A stretch of 64,000 nucleotides of DNA from DATMRF01 sp035566435 (lineage in GTDB: Bacteria > Verrucomicrobiota > Verrucomicrobiia > Limisphaerales > UBA8199), in NCBI GenBank assembly GCA_035566435.1, contig DATMRF010000147.1:44212-108211 (forward strand), written 5' to 3'. Numbering within the stretch: position 1 is the first letter of the stretch; each line of letters begins with the position of its first letter. The position numbers and the translations under genes are program-made. Below the pieces are notes generated by a model that ran no database searches, had not been told where the DNA came from, and was given only the letters and a program-made list of their open reading frames with translations. This document shows, piece after piece, positions 33,362 through 41,076 of the stretch.

Positions 33362-33919
33362 TCACGCCGGCAGCGCGGCAACCAGCTGTCGCTCTGGGAC
33401 GAAACTCACGGAGGGAGTCTCCAAACTAGGAACCGTGGCGGGTTGAGCGGGATTAGGTCGGGCCGACAACAGTTTTCCGAGCGCACCGTGCAAGTCAGTC
33501 ACCGTGAAGGGTTTCTTCAGCACAGCGTCCACCGGGTTTTCGACGTCGCGACGTGCCCTCTCCGAAGCAGAAATCATCAGGATCGGCAGCGACGGAACCA
33601 AAAACTTGATGCCGATCGCAAGCTTGTTGCCCTCCATCACTGGCATCTCGAAGTCCGTGATGACAAGGTCGAACTCACCTATATCGAATAAGTTCAGCGC
33701 CTCGGCGCCATTTCTGGCCTCGGTGACCTGATGCCCTTCGAGCTCGAGCATCATACGGACACACGCGCGGAGTGGCTCCTCGTCGTCAACGAGCAGGATT
33801 CGCTGGCCGCGGACCTCAAACTGTTCGGCGCTCAAATCGTGCCCAACCCAGGGCGCCTCCGCACCTCCGGTCCGGGGTGGTTCGAAGCTTGGTGAAACGG
33901 GATGTCTATTGTTTGTCAT
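33362..33919 (-). CDS. Response regulator, receiver domain only
   Basis: The 185-residue product has about 36 unstructured N-terminal residues and one receiver domain: RILLVDDEEPLR with Asp45/Asp46, the phospho-acceptor in DLVITDFEMPVMEG (Asp89), Ser117 in MISASER and Lys136 in VLKKPFTV. A C-terminal Pro/Ser tail follows; no output domain. It overlaps the upstream response regulator by 14 nt. No histidine kinase is encoded in the window. ATG 33919 is chosen over a long extension that overlaps the neighbour. Confidence 0.9.
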   Translation of the reverse strand: MTNNRHPVSPSFEPPRTGGAEAPWVGHDLSAEQFEVRGQRILLVDDEEPLRACVRMMLELEGHQVTEARNGAEALNLFDIGEFDLVITDFEMPVMEGNKLAIGIKFLVPSLPILMISASERARRDVENPVDAVLKKPFTVTDLHGALGKLLSARPNPAQPATVPSLETPSVSFVPERQLVAALPA

Positions 33920-34553
33920 TTGTCTCAATTCCTCCTCGAGTTGTAGAGAGCTTGATTGGCTCCGCGCCGTTAACGGCCGTGCCAACTTCAACCTCTTCGG
34001 TCGCCATGGCTGCGGAGATGGTTTGGCGGTGAACGCCCAGTTTCTGCGCAGCCAGCGAAATGTTATTGCCCACAAGCTGAACTACATGCCGGATGTAGCG
34101 GTACTTGACCTCGTCCAGCAGCAGGATGTCTTCCTCGCGTTGGGGGAGGAAGACATCGGGAGCGGCTTCGAATCGGCCCATCCAACGCTTGACCCGGTTT
34201 GCCAGGGCGCTACCCCCGAGGGTCTTTTCCAAGAATTCATCCGCATCCGCCAACAGGGCATCCATCTTCACGTTGTAGGACTTGCCGCTCATAACGATAA
34301 TCGGCATTAACTCAGAGATTGAGCGCGCTTTCCGCACAACTTCAGTGGCCACATGGTCCAGGAACCAGTCCACAAGCACGACCGAAACCTTGTTTCGCGC
34401 CAAGGCCTCGAGCGCCTCTGAAACCGAAGTCGCGGTGATGCAGACAATGCCCTCGGCTTCGAGACAATCAGTGATGTACCGGCGAAAGTCTTGATCAGCG
34501 TCTACCACGAGCACTCGCTTGCCTCCGCTGGTGTCTGTTTCTTTCATATTCAT
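33906..34553 (-). CDS. Response regulator with Fis-type helix-turn-helix (ActR/PrrA-like)
   Basis: The 215-residue product has a receiver domain (RVLVVDADQDF with Asp18/Asp20, VSVVLVDWFLD with Asp62, Ser89 in VMSGKS, Lys110 in LEKTLG) and a C-terminal Fis-like HTH around 151-185 (KYRYIRHVVQLVGNNISLAA, QKLGVHRQTISAAM). The usual Pro after the conserved Lys is Thr. ATG 34553 (MNMKETD) is preferred to a TTG at 34562. It is the first gene of a two-gene unit with the single-domain receiver. Confidence 0.88.
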   Translation of the reverse strand: MNMKETDTSGGKRVLVVDADQDFRRYITDCLEAEGIVCITATSVSEALEALARNKVSVVLVDWFLDHVATEVVRKARSISELMPIIVMSGKSYNVKMDALLADADEFLEKTLGGSALANRVKRWMGRFEAAPDVFLPQREEDILLLDEVKYRYIRHVVQLVGNNISLAAQKLGVHRQTISAAMATEEVEVGTAVNGAEPIKLSTTRGGIETNDKQ

Positions 34554-35213
34554 GGATGACAAATTGTTGAAAAATTGACAGCATGACCAATGCCAATGTC
34601 GAATTACTCACTCTGCCAGCGGGATACTGGTGAAAAAACCATCAGTCGTATCCGATGTGTATAATTCTGTGGACGATGATCTGTCCCATTCCTAGATAGG
34701 CATGGGACATAAGTGTATAGTTTTTAGACGATGAGCTATCCAATTCTTAGGTAACCAGTGGACAGAATCGGTGTCGAGTTGGACTGGTGAATGGACACCC
34801 CCGCATGTGCTTCGTTACGGCACGGAAGGTCGTACCGGCCTTGAAGTAGGGACTGAGGTGCCGTTGTTGTGCCACTCTGGAAAGCGGGCACTTTCCGTTT
34901 CTTTAATATGCAAGTTTAATGCCCGCAATAGCTTGCGATGATACATTGTCGTGTGACATTGCATAGACGTCGCGTACGTCGGTAGTAAACACCGCCGTCC
35001 GCACAAGTAAACACGGGTTCCTTTTGCAGGACCAACAAGGCAATCTGGATGCAATACCAACGCTATCGGCTCGTTTGAGATGTAATATCTTGAAGCGGAG
35101 TGCGGATAGCGGTTAGTTAACGAGATTCACCTGTCGCAACCCTTCCCCGTATCTGTCAACCTTATTAACTGCCCCTCGTTTTGACCCCGTTTCAAACTGC
35201 TTTTGCTGCCGAG
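34554..35213. other. 660-bp spacer without a convincing gene
   Basis: Upstream region of the response-regulator pair and downstream region of the methyltransferase. Apart from the 56-bp imperfect repeat at 34657-34768 and the palindrome arms at 34682-34709, I see no gene. It is more AT-rich than its surroundings, which may reflect acquired DNA or a promoter region. Confidence 0.5.
34657..34768 (+). repeat. Imperfect 56-bp tandem repeat with an internal palindrome
   Basis: Units 34657-34712 and 34713-34768 both start GTGTATA, share GACGATGA and ATTCYTAG, and are roughly 70% alike by eye. Unit 1 contains TGTCCCAT (34682-34689) and ATGGGACA (34702-34709), a perfect inverted repeat with 12-nt spacing, lying about 130 bp upstream of the response-regulator start. 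Confidence 0.55.
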
Positions 35214-35219
35214 TCACAA
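35197..35219 (+). repeat. Direct repeat, copy 1, at the methyltransferase 3' end
   Basis: This 23-bp stretch matches 36162-36184 at 22 of 23 positions in the same orientation. It contains the methyltransferase stop codon. The two copies bound a 965-bp unit carrying that one gene. Confidence 0.8.
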
Positions 35220-36134
35220 CGGCGGTTTGCGACCAGAAACCAGAAAGTGCATGCCACCGCCTGCCGTGTGAAATGTTTTCTTTTCGATTTCAATCAGTTC
35301 TTCATTCATCATTTCAAAGATTAGCCGTGTTCCATTTTCCATCGATTCTTTGCTGGCCCCGCCTGCGGCCGCATATTTGAGCAATGCTTTTGCGTCGCAC
35401 GGCCCGGTTTTCGTCTTCTTCCATTCCTTCGCCTCCTTGATCAGTATTTTTTGCTCCTGGCTTTCATAAGGTGGAATCAACGGAGCGGCTCTGTCCGAAA
35501 GCGTTACCGCAATGTCCGTTAATCTCAACCTGCCAAACATGCCGGGCAACAAGTCGCCGATGGTGTTGTCTCCGGCACCGGCCAATTTCCTTCCACGATG
35601 ATATCTGAGCCAGAATTCAAATCGCTGGACAATCGAGTCAACGGGTTCATCCGCCGTTATGGATGAGAACGCCATGAGGTTGAACAGATTGTTGGGTTCA
35701 GCCGCAATAATGATGCCGCCAGGTTTCGCAATTCTCACCATCTCACGCAAGGCTCCAAAGGGATCACCCAGGTGCATAAGAACGGTTTGGCACGTCACAA
35801 CGTCGCATGTGTCGGATGGCAGCGGCAGGGCGCTGGCGTCGCCTCTTTTGAAGGTGAATCTGTCTCTATTGACAGCTGGCAATCGGGCAAAAAATCGCGC
35901 AGGAGCCTCCTTGACCCATTTTCTCTCTGGGTCTATTGCGACCAGCGTGGCATGGGGCTTCAGGAATGGATAAAGCAACGTGGACCAGTGGCCCAGCCCG
36001 CAACCAACGTCCGCCAGCGAGGAAGCATCGGACAGACGCCAGCGCTTTGCCATCAATCGCAGAAAATCCGGCCGCCACCAAAAGTCCCTCTGCTCTCCAA
36101 AATACTCTTCCGAGTGCGCGCGTTTAATCTTCAT
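35214..36134 (-). CDS. Class I SAM-dependent methyltransferase
   Basis: The 306-residue product has AdoMet motif I (SLADVGCGLGHWSTLLYPFL), an acidic residue at ATLVAIDPE, a motif-II-like DASALPLPSDTCDVVTCQTV and LREMVRIAKPGGIIIAAEPN. The N-terminus (EEYFGEQRDFWWRPDFLRLM) and C-terminal alpha region resemble small-molecule methyltransferases such as the ubiquinone/menaquinone group, but the substrate is unknown. ATG 36134 is chosen over the GTG at 36140. It is bounded by near-identical direct repeats. Confidence 0.88.
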   Translation of the reverse strand: MKIKRAHSEEYFGEQRDFWWRPDFLRLMAKRWRLSDASSLADVGCGLGHWSTLLYPFLKPHATLVAIDPERKWVKEAPARFFARLPAVNRDRFTFKRGDASALPLPSDTCDVVTCQTVLMHLGDPFGALREMVRIAKPGGIIIAAEPNNLFNLMAFSSITADEPVDSIVQRFEFWLRYHRGRKLAGAGDNTIGDLLPGMFGRLRLTDIAVTLSDRAAPLIPPYESQEQKILIKEAKEWKKTKTGPCDAKALLKYAAAGGASKESMENGTRLIFEMMNEELIEIEKKTFHTAGGGMHFLVSGRKPPL

Positions 36135-36161
36135 GACCACTTAGCCCACAAACGACACAAG

Positions 36162-36184
36162 CTGCTTTTGATGCCGAGTCACAA
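36162..36184 (+). repeat. Direct repeat, copy 2, upstream of the methyltransferase
   Basis: It is the second copy of the 23-bp repeat. On the minus strand it also holds the stop codon of the 60-codon frame at 36179-36361. Each copy therefore sits at the 3' end of a minus-strand frame. Confidence 0.8.
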
Positions 36185-36361
36185 TGCCAGCATTTCATCC
36201 GCGGCAAGAATCGAGCGCTGTCCATAATGCGTCAGCAGCAAAGTAAAACGAGCAGAACCGGAAAGCGAGCCCTTGAGCTCGCCGGTTCTGCGGTCGAAGG
36301 TTCGTTGGTCTCGGATTTGGCCTGCCTGTTTTTTCCTCTTTCGTGTGTGCCGGTTAATCAC
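36179..36361 (-). CDS. Doubtful 60-residue ORF or gene remnant
   Basis: A GTG-started frame reads MINRHTRKRKKQAGQIRDQR, then a stretch with GELKGSLSGSARFTLLLTHY, and ends AADEMLAL. It is basic at the start and has no recognisable domain. Its 3' end lies in the direct repeat that also ends the methyltransferase, so it may be the tail of a lost cassette gene. Coding status is uncertain. Confidence 0.3.
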   Translation of the reverse strand: MINRHTRKRKKQAGQIRDQRTFDRRTGELKGSLSGSARFTLLLTHYGQRSILAADEMLAL

Positions 36362-36396
36362 TTTTCCGGGGCAGCCTAAAATGATACGAGTGGTTA

Positions 36397-37803
36397 ATGT
36401 TCGACAACGTCCGCGGTTCGGCTCGCTCGGCTATCGGGAAACCCTTGCAAGTTTTCCGGCACCGCCCGTTTTTGATCTTCTGGGTCGGCGCCTGCATCTC
36501 CAACACCGGTAACTGGACGGAGAACGCCGCCCAAAGTTGGGCCGTTACGACCCAAACCGCCGGTAATCCCCATCAGGGCCTTCTCGTCGAGGTTTTGCAA
36601 TTCGCGGACTTCTGTCCGGTGCTCCTGCTGGCTCTGCTCGCCGGCGTGATATCGGACCGGGTCAACCGGAAGGTTTGGTTAATCACCCTGCAGGCGACGG
36701 CTTGCGTGCTCGGTGCGGGCCTTGCCGTCGCGGCGTTCATGGGGCGGGCCACACCCTGGGTCGTTATCCTTTTTACATTTCTCGAAGGGATCGTCTGGGC
36801 TCTCAATGGCCCTGTTTTTCTTTCGGTCGTGCCTGGTCTTGTTCCGCGCGCCGAACTGGATCGTGCCATCGCGCTCAACTCAGTCCAGTTCAACATGGCC
36901 AGGCTCTGCGGCCCGATGGTGGCGGCCGCGCTCATCGGGGCCATCGGCGTCGCCGGCGCCTTCACGTTCAATGCCTGCACATTCCTGCCGCTGTTGATTG
37001 CCCTGCTCGTAGCTATTCCCAGCACTCCCGCTCCTTCGCGCCCCATGAAAGCGTCCATCTACGACGACATCCGGGAGGGTTTAAGATTCGTTTGGACGAC
37101 CCCCGGCACTCGGCGCCTGACCATCATGGGAGTGGCCTTCATGTTCCTGGCCGCGCCCGTGCAGGGATTGCTGCCCGTATTCGCGCAAAGCGTGCTGAAA
37201 GGCGGCCCAACGCTTTTTGGCCTTATGCTGTCAGCCATCGGCCTGGGCTCCATCCTGGGCGCATTCCTGCTCTCCTCCATCCCCTCCTACTACCCCCGCC
37301 ACCACCTCATCCCTCTGGCCATGTGCGCCTTTGCCGCCATCGGATTGCTTTTCAGCCTCTCCACGACACCGATCCTGAGCCTCATCATATTGGTCGCCGG
37401 CGGCGCTTGTTGGTTGCTGAGCCTTAATCCCAGCAACACCGCCAATCAACTCCTCGCCACCGATGCGAACCGCGGCCGCGTCCTCTCGATTATGCTTCTG
37501 GCCCAGCAGGGTGGGATGCCGCTCGGCCACTTGTTCGCGGGCTTTCTGACCCGCTACATGTCTGCACCCTGGGTGCTGCGCCTGATGCTCGGCGCACTCC
37601 TGGTGGTGACGGTCGTGTTTCTCTTCGTGCGTGAACCGGCAATTGACAACCTGCCCCGCCGCGACTCGGGCAAACTCTCGCTTTGGGCCACCTTTTGGGA
37701 GGCCGTTACCGCTCACTCTCACCACCCCGCCTATCCGGCGGAGATCGCCGTTTCATCTAAAGAGAGCAAACGAGAGCGGCCCTCGCGGCCTCTCTTGAAG
37801 TGA
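36397..37803 (+). CDS. MFS exporter (EntS/MFS_3-like)
   Basis: The 468-residue protein has twelve predicted membrane segments. The N-terminal half has FWVGACISNTGNWTENAAQS, typical of the MFS_3/EntS group, and the loop GVISDRVNRKVWLI corresponding to the GxxxDRxxRR motif between segments 2 and 3. The second half has GLMLSAIGLGSILGAFLLSS and NRGRVLSIMLLAQQGGMPLG. The C-terminal 60 residues are hydrophilic. The family exports siderophores or drugs; the cargo here is unknown. ATG 36397 is used. Confidence 0.9.
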   Translation: MFDNVRGSARSAIGKPLQVFRHRPFLIFWVGACISNTGNWTENAAQSWAVTTQTAGNPHQGLLVEVLQFADFCPVLLLALLAGVISDRVNRKVWLITLQATACVLGAGLAVAAFMGRATPWVVILFTFLEGIVWALNGPVFLSVVPGLVPRAELDRAIALNSVQFNMARLCGPMVAAALIGAIGVAGAFTFNACTFLPLLIALLVAIPSTPAPSRPMKASIYDDIREGLRFVWTTPGTRRLTIMGVAFMFLAAPVQGLLPVFAQSVLKGGPTLFGLMLSAIGLGSILGAFLLSSIPSYYPRHHLIPLAMCAFAAIGLLFSLSTTPILSLIILVAGGACWLLSLNPSNTANQLLATDANRGRVLSIMLLAQQGGMPLGHLFAGFLTRYMSAPWVLRLMLGALLVVTVVFLFVREPAIDNLPRRDSGKLSLWATFWEAVTAHSHHPAYPAEIAVSSKESKRERPSRPLLK

Positions 37804-38190
37804 GGTGCGCCCGGGCCGCCGCGATTTCTTCTTGCGGTGCCTTTCGAGGGTGAAGCACCAACCCGCATTGCCGTGTTCGATGAACATCTGCACGGACAGG
37901 GTTCAGAACAAAAATTTCTCCAGCCGCGACGCCGGCCGGGCGGCGTGACACCTTAAAAACCTTGTTCTGAACCCTGGAGACCCCTCGGCAGACCCCTCGA
38001 CAGCAATTGACCGGCACGGCCGCTTCTGCTACTCTTCTTTCCATGAGTGAGCCCGAGACCCCATTCTCCCTCACGCGCGTCGCGCCGGCGAATCGGCGGG
38101 AGTGTAAGAAGGAACTCTTTATCACTGTATCAGTGCGGAGTACGGCTCGTGTGGTGAATGAACCACTAACCAATCCAGGAGGGTGTTTAT
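37804..38190. other. 387-bp spacer with an inverted repeat and a strong ribosome-binding site
   Basis: No gene is seen here. It contains the 15-bp inverted repeat at 37897-37976, and a clear Shine-Dalgarno (AGGAGG, about 38179-38184) just before the ATG at 38191. TTTATCACTGTATCAGTG near 38117 is a possible promoter or operator area. Confidence 0.5.
37897..37976. repeat. 80-bp inverted-repeat element
   Basis: CAGGGTTCAGAACAA at 37897-37911 is the exact reverse complement of 37962-37976. Between the arms lies a smaller GC-rich stem, ACGCC...GGCGT. The structure could fold as a large hairpin in RNA or a cruciform in DNA and fits a REP/MITE-like dispersed element. Confidence 0.7.
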
Positions 38191-38592
38191 ATGGCCATTT
38201 CAGTTGACAACATCATCCCCAACCCGACAATTCCGCCACGGGTTGCGCAGGGCGGTCTGCAGGTTCTCAGCGGGATAGTCGAATGCCGCTTCCGAGGCGA
38301 TGTCGCTGGAACGGGCAGGGATACCCTGACGTTCAATGTCGGGCCCGTGATTTTCACCGGGCAGTCCGCCCCGCCCATCGCCAGTTGCACTGTGTCCCTC
38401 GCGAGTTTCGGATTTGACGGCGCGGGAAGCGATGCGCTCTGGGCCGTCGATAGCGCCGAGGTAACGAACTTCGTCAATCAGGACAAAAGCTCTGGAACCG
38501 CCGATCTGGAAGTCGTCGCCAACCTCGCTGTGAGGGGCGAGGCCGGGTTGATTCTTCGAGTCAATTACAGCCTGTTCTACACTCCGTCGTAA
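38191..38592 (+). CDS. Hypothetical beta-rich protein
   Basis: I cannot assign this 133-residue protein. It has no signal peptide; alternating hydrophobic residues (TLTFNVGPVIFTG, ADLEVVANLAVRGEAGLILR, VNYSLFYTPS) suggest an all-beta fold. A strong AGGAGG lies 7 nt before ATG 38191, unusual in this window, so high translation is likely. The single-gene unit sits between an exporter and a convergent small ORF. Confidence 0.75.
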   Translation: MAISVDNIIPNPTIPPRVAQGGLQVLSGIVECRFRGDVAGTGRDTLTFNVGPVIFTGQSAPPIASCTVSLASFGFDGAGSDALWAVDSAEVTNFVNQDKSSGTADLEVVANLAVRGEAGLILRVNYSLFYTPS

Positions 38593-38999
38593 CCGCTGGA
38601 CCCCTGCTGAGCATCAATCGATCGAGCTGGTGACGCTGTTCCTCCGGCTGGCGGTGGAGGCTCAAAATCATAATGGCGCCGCCCCTGCATCGCCAGGCGC
38701 GAAATTCTGGAACGGGTCAGCTGTAGCTTCGTCCAGTTATTACGGCGTGGCCCTTTTTCTTTCCCCGGCAGAACATTACCGCCAATTCTTATGAAGCCAG
38801 TGCAAATTCCCTCCGCGGAGGTACGAAGATAAACCTCCGCGGCATTTCGATGATCATTCGCATCCACGGTCGCGACAGGGGTGGTGTCGTCAGCGCGGTT
38901 GAGTCGCACGAGGTGCCGAGGGAGCCCGACGCACAAATTCATCATCGCGAGGACAAGACGTTCCAGATTGACACTGCTTATTTCTGGAGCAGCTTTCAT
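38577..38999 (-). CDS. Possible small hypothetical protein
   Basis: A 140-codon frame starts MKAAPEISSVNLERLVLAMM and continues NLCVGLPRHLVRLNR and VYLRTSAEGICTGFIRIGGN; the last third is Pro/Ser/Gly-rich. It overlaps the convergent gene at 38191 by 16 nt. No family is recognised. The ordered first 80 residues look protein-like, but the evidence is weak. Confidence 0.38.
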   Translation of the reverse strand: MKAAPEISSVNLERLVLAMMNLCVGLPRHLVRLNRADDTTPVATVDANDHRNAAEVYLRTSAEGICTGFIRIGGNVLPGKEKGPRRNNWTKLQLTRSRISRLAMQGRRHYDFEPPPPAGGTASPARSIDAQQGSSGYDGV

Positions 39000-39005
39000 T
39001 TGTGA

Positions 39006-39848
39006 TTGAAAGCTAAAGGGTCAAAGAAACGCTCGCTTATCCGTCATAACGCCCACCGTCGACCACGTCTGGACGAGAGGCCGGGAAGGAACATCAGCTT
39101 TGACGCCGTCCGAAGGGTGGTGCTTGCCCTTCCGGAAGTGGAAGAGGGGACGCTCCACGGAGCCCCGGCGTTCAAGGTGCGTGGAAAACTGACGGCTTGT
39201 GCGGCGATTCACCAGTCGGCCGAGCGAGACACACTCGCCGTTCGCATCCCTTTCGATTTGCGAGCGGCTCTGCTGGAGTCCGACCCGGACAGCTACTACC
39301 TCACCGGTCATTATGTGAACCACCCGGTGGTTCTGGTGCGGCTGTCGCGCACCAATGAGAAGGGGCTACGGCAACTGCTGGGGGCATCGTGGCGGTTCGT
39401 GAGCGCGAACGGGCCGAAAATAAAGCCAATTGTGAGGCTGGTGGTGTTTATGCTTTTCGCTTGTGCCGCCGGTCAAGTTGGAGCCGCGCAAAACAAACGG
39501 GAGCCATCAGACAGGCCAATCGAACCCACCTACAACGGCCGACCACTCAGCCATTGGGTCGAAATTCTGAGTGGCGGGCTCTACTCTTCCAAATCCTGGC
39601 CGGACATCGACGAAATCGAGGGAGGAGCCGAGGCACAGGAGGCGTTGGAACACATTGGGGCCGAAGCGGTCCCTTTTCTCTTGAAGCAGATTCCCGCCAG
39701 GGGAGCCATGGTGGCCTTCCGAGTGCTCGGCCCGGCTGCACGCTCCGCTATCCCGCAACTTGTCGCGATGGCGACGAATGAGTTGGCGGCTGCCAGGACT
39801 TCGGAGCGTCCCGCACGGGGTCTCCTCGCAATTGGGGTTATCCGCTGA
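39006..39848 (+). CDS. YjbR/MmcQ-like domain fused to the start of an exported HEAT-repeat protein
   Basis: Residues about 30-132 match the YjbR (MmcQ) double-wing fold: ISFDAVRRVVLALPEVEEGT, GAPAFKVRGKL, YYLTGHYVNHPVVLVRLSRT, LLGASWRFVSA. After this comes a signal-like stretch (KPIVRLVVFMLFACAAGQVG) and then HEAT-like sequence (AQEALEHIGAEAVPFLLKQI, LGPAARSAIPQLVAMATNEL). A DNA-binding-like domain before an export signal is odd and may reflect a fused or decayed pair of genes. The HEAT array stops at TGA 39846 but continues in another frame from 39851. Confidence 0.65.
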   Translation: MKAKGSKKRSLIRHNAHRRPRLDERPGRNISFDAVRRVVLALPEVEEGTLHGAPAFKVRGKLTACAAIHQSAERDTLAVRIPFDLRAALLESDPDSYYLTGHYVNHPVVLVRLSRTNEKGLRQLLGASWRFVSANGPKIKPIVRLVVFMLFACAAGQVGAAQNKREPSDRPIEPTYNGRPLSHWVEILSGGLYSSKSWPDIDEIEGGAEAQEALEHIGAEAVPFLLKQIPARGAMVAFRVLGPAARSAIPQLVAMATNELAAARTSERPARGLLAIGVIR

Positions 39849-39850
39849 CG

Positions 39851-40534
39851 GTGCTGGGATGGATCGGTCCCGACACCCTTCCCGAGCTTTCGAGGATTCT
39901 CACCAACTACCATGAGCCGGAGATACGATTCTCGACGCTCTTGGCGATCGACACGATGGGAGCCAAGGCAGTTCCCGCCGTGCCCGCCCTCCTTCCGTGC
40001 GTGAATGATGAAAACGAAATGGTCGCCCGTAAGGCGATAAACGTACTGAGGCGATTAGGCGGCCGGCAACAACCGGTCTTTGGGGCATTGACGAACCTTC
40101 TTCAGAGTCGTCCCGCTCTGCGAGGCGAGACGCTGGATGCCCTGGTGAGCTTCGGCGATGAAGCTTTACCTGTCCTACTTAAGGGGCTGCAGGGCGCGAA
40201 CCTCGGGACGCATTATATCGCAGGCAATACTTTTATTCGAGCTTCACCAGAAGTGCTGACGAACGCAGCGCTATTGTCGATGGTGGCGGCTGAACTGCAT
40301 TCGCCAGATCCGGAGGCGCGTGATTGGGCGGCCCGGATGCTCCGCGCTGCTGACGGACAATCCAGTTTTGCGAAGCCCCAACATCTCGCGGATCTCGTGG
40401 AGTCTCACGGGAGCATGAGCCAAATCCGCAACGAGGCCACCAACGCTCTTCGTCGCCTCGCTCCGCAACTTTTGCGTAGCGGTCCGCCTTTGATCGGAGC
40501 GCTTTGCGCCGCGGCAAGTGACCAGCTCTATTAG
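39851..40534 (+). pseudogene. HEAT-repeat continuation in a shifted frame (probable 3' part of the 39006 gene)
   Basis: The 227-codon frame has HEAT-like pairs: LPELSRILTNYHEPEIRFST, LLAIDTMGAKAVPAVPALLP, MVARKAINVLRRLGGRQQPV, LDALVSFGDEALPVLLKGLQ, IRNEATNALRRLAPQLL. It continues the repeat pattern that stops at 39848; reading through a -1 shift near the GGGG at 39834-39837 gives GYPLTVLGWIGPDTLPELSR without a break. Either a real mutation, a base-calling error in the G run, programmed slippage, or a separate GTG-started gene. Confidence 0.6.
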
Positions 40535-40944
40535 ATGCTTCTCCGGAATCTCCGGGTCTGAGGTCGCACAAAGTAGAACGTAACGGCCACCAAAAGGAAA
40601 AAAAGAAGGTATACGACAGTAAAAACCCAGGCTGGGAAATCATAAAAAAGCAGTTGGTGAAGCCAATGCGCGATGAAACCGTTCTGATACAGTAGTCCGG
40701 TGCCGTTACTTGACCGAAGAGCGTCCTCCCAAGTGGTCAGGGGGCACATGATACCCAGCACGCTCTCGGCCGCGATAACCCCAATTAAGAGCAGGTGAAC
40801 GATTCTGAAGTAGAAATTGCGTACGAAGGCCCAACCGCGAAAATACCCGAACCAAATGACCGGCACGGCGCCGACACAAAACAGCACCACGGTTGCGTGG
40901 AGGACCAGTATGACATCGGCCAACCCGGGAAAAAGTGGACGCAT
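40531..40944 (-). CDS. DUF2784 membrane protein
   Basis: The 137-residue product has four membrane segments: LADVILVLHATVVLFCVGAV, FRIVHLLLIGVIAAESVLGI, a third before YDFPAWVF, and VFTVVYLLFFLLVAVTFYFV. CPLTTWEDALR between segments 2 and 3 is the DUF2784 signature. The family function is not known. ATG 40944 is chosen; the open frame continues upstream antisense to the ABC gene, which is a shadow. It converges with the HEAT frame (4-nt overlap). Confidence 0.88.
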   Translation of the reverse strand: MRPLFPGLADVILVLHATVVLFCVGAVPVIWFGYFRGWAFVRNFYFRIVHLLLIGVIAAESVLGIMCPLTTWEDALRSSNGTGLLYQNGFIAHWLHQLLFYDFPAWVFTVVYLLFFLLVAVTFYFVRPQTRRFRRSI

Positions 40945-41076
40945 TGAAATCTCAAGGCGCGAGTTCCGCGCACACGCCAAGCCCCAATATTGGCCGGAAC
41001 AGTTGTTCAGGTAAATGACCATTATCCGGTCACAATCGCTGCTTGTCAGACCGCGCGGCGGACGTAGCATCGCGGC

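Noticed and set aside
34815..35060. 81-codon minus-strand frame
   Set aside because: No protein-like pattern, no ribosome site, and AT-rich spacer context.
35197..36184. Integron gene cassette
   Set aside because: The flanking repeats lack the paired RYYYAAC/GTTRRRY core sites of attC, and no integrase is present.
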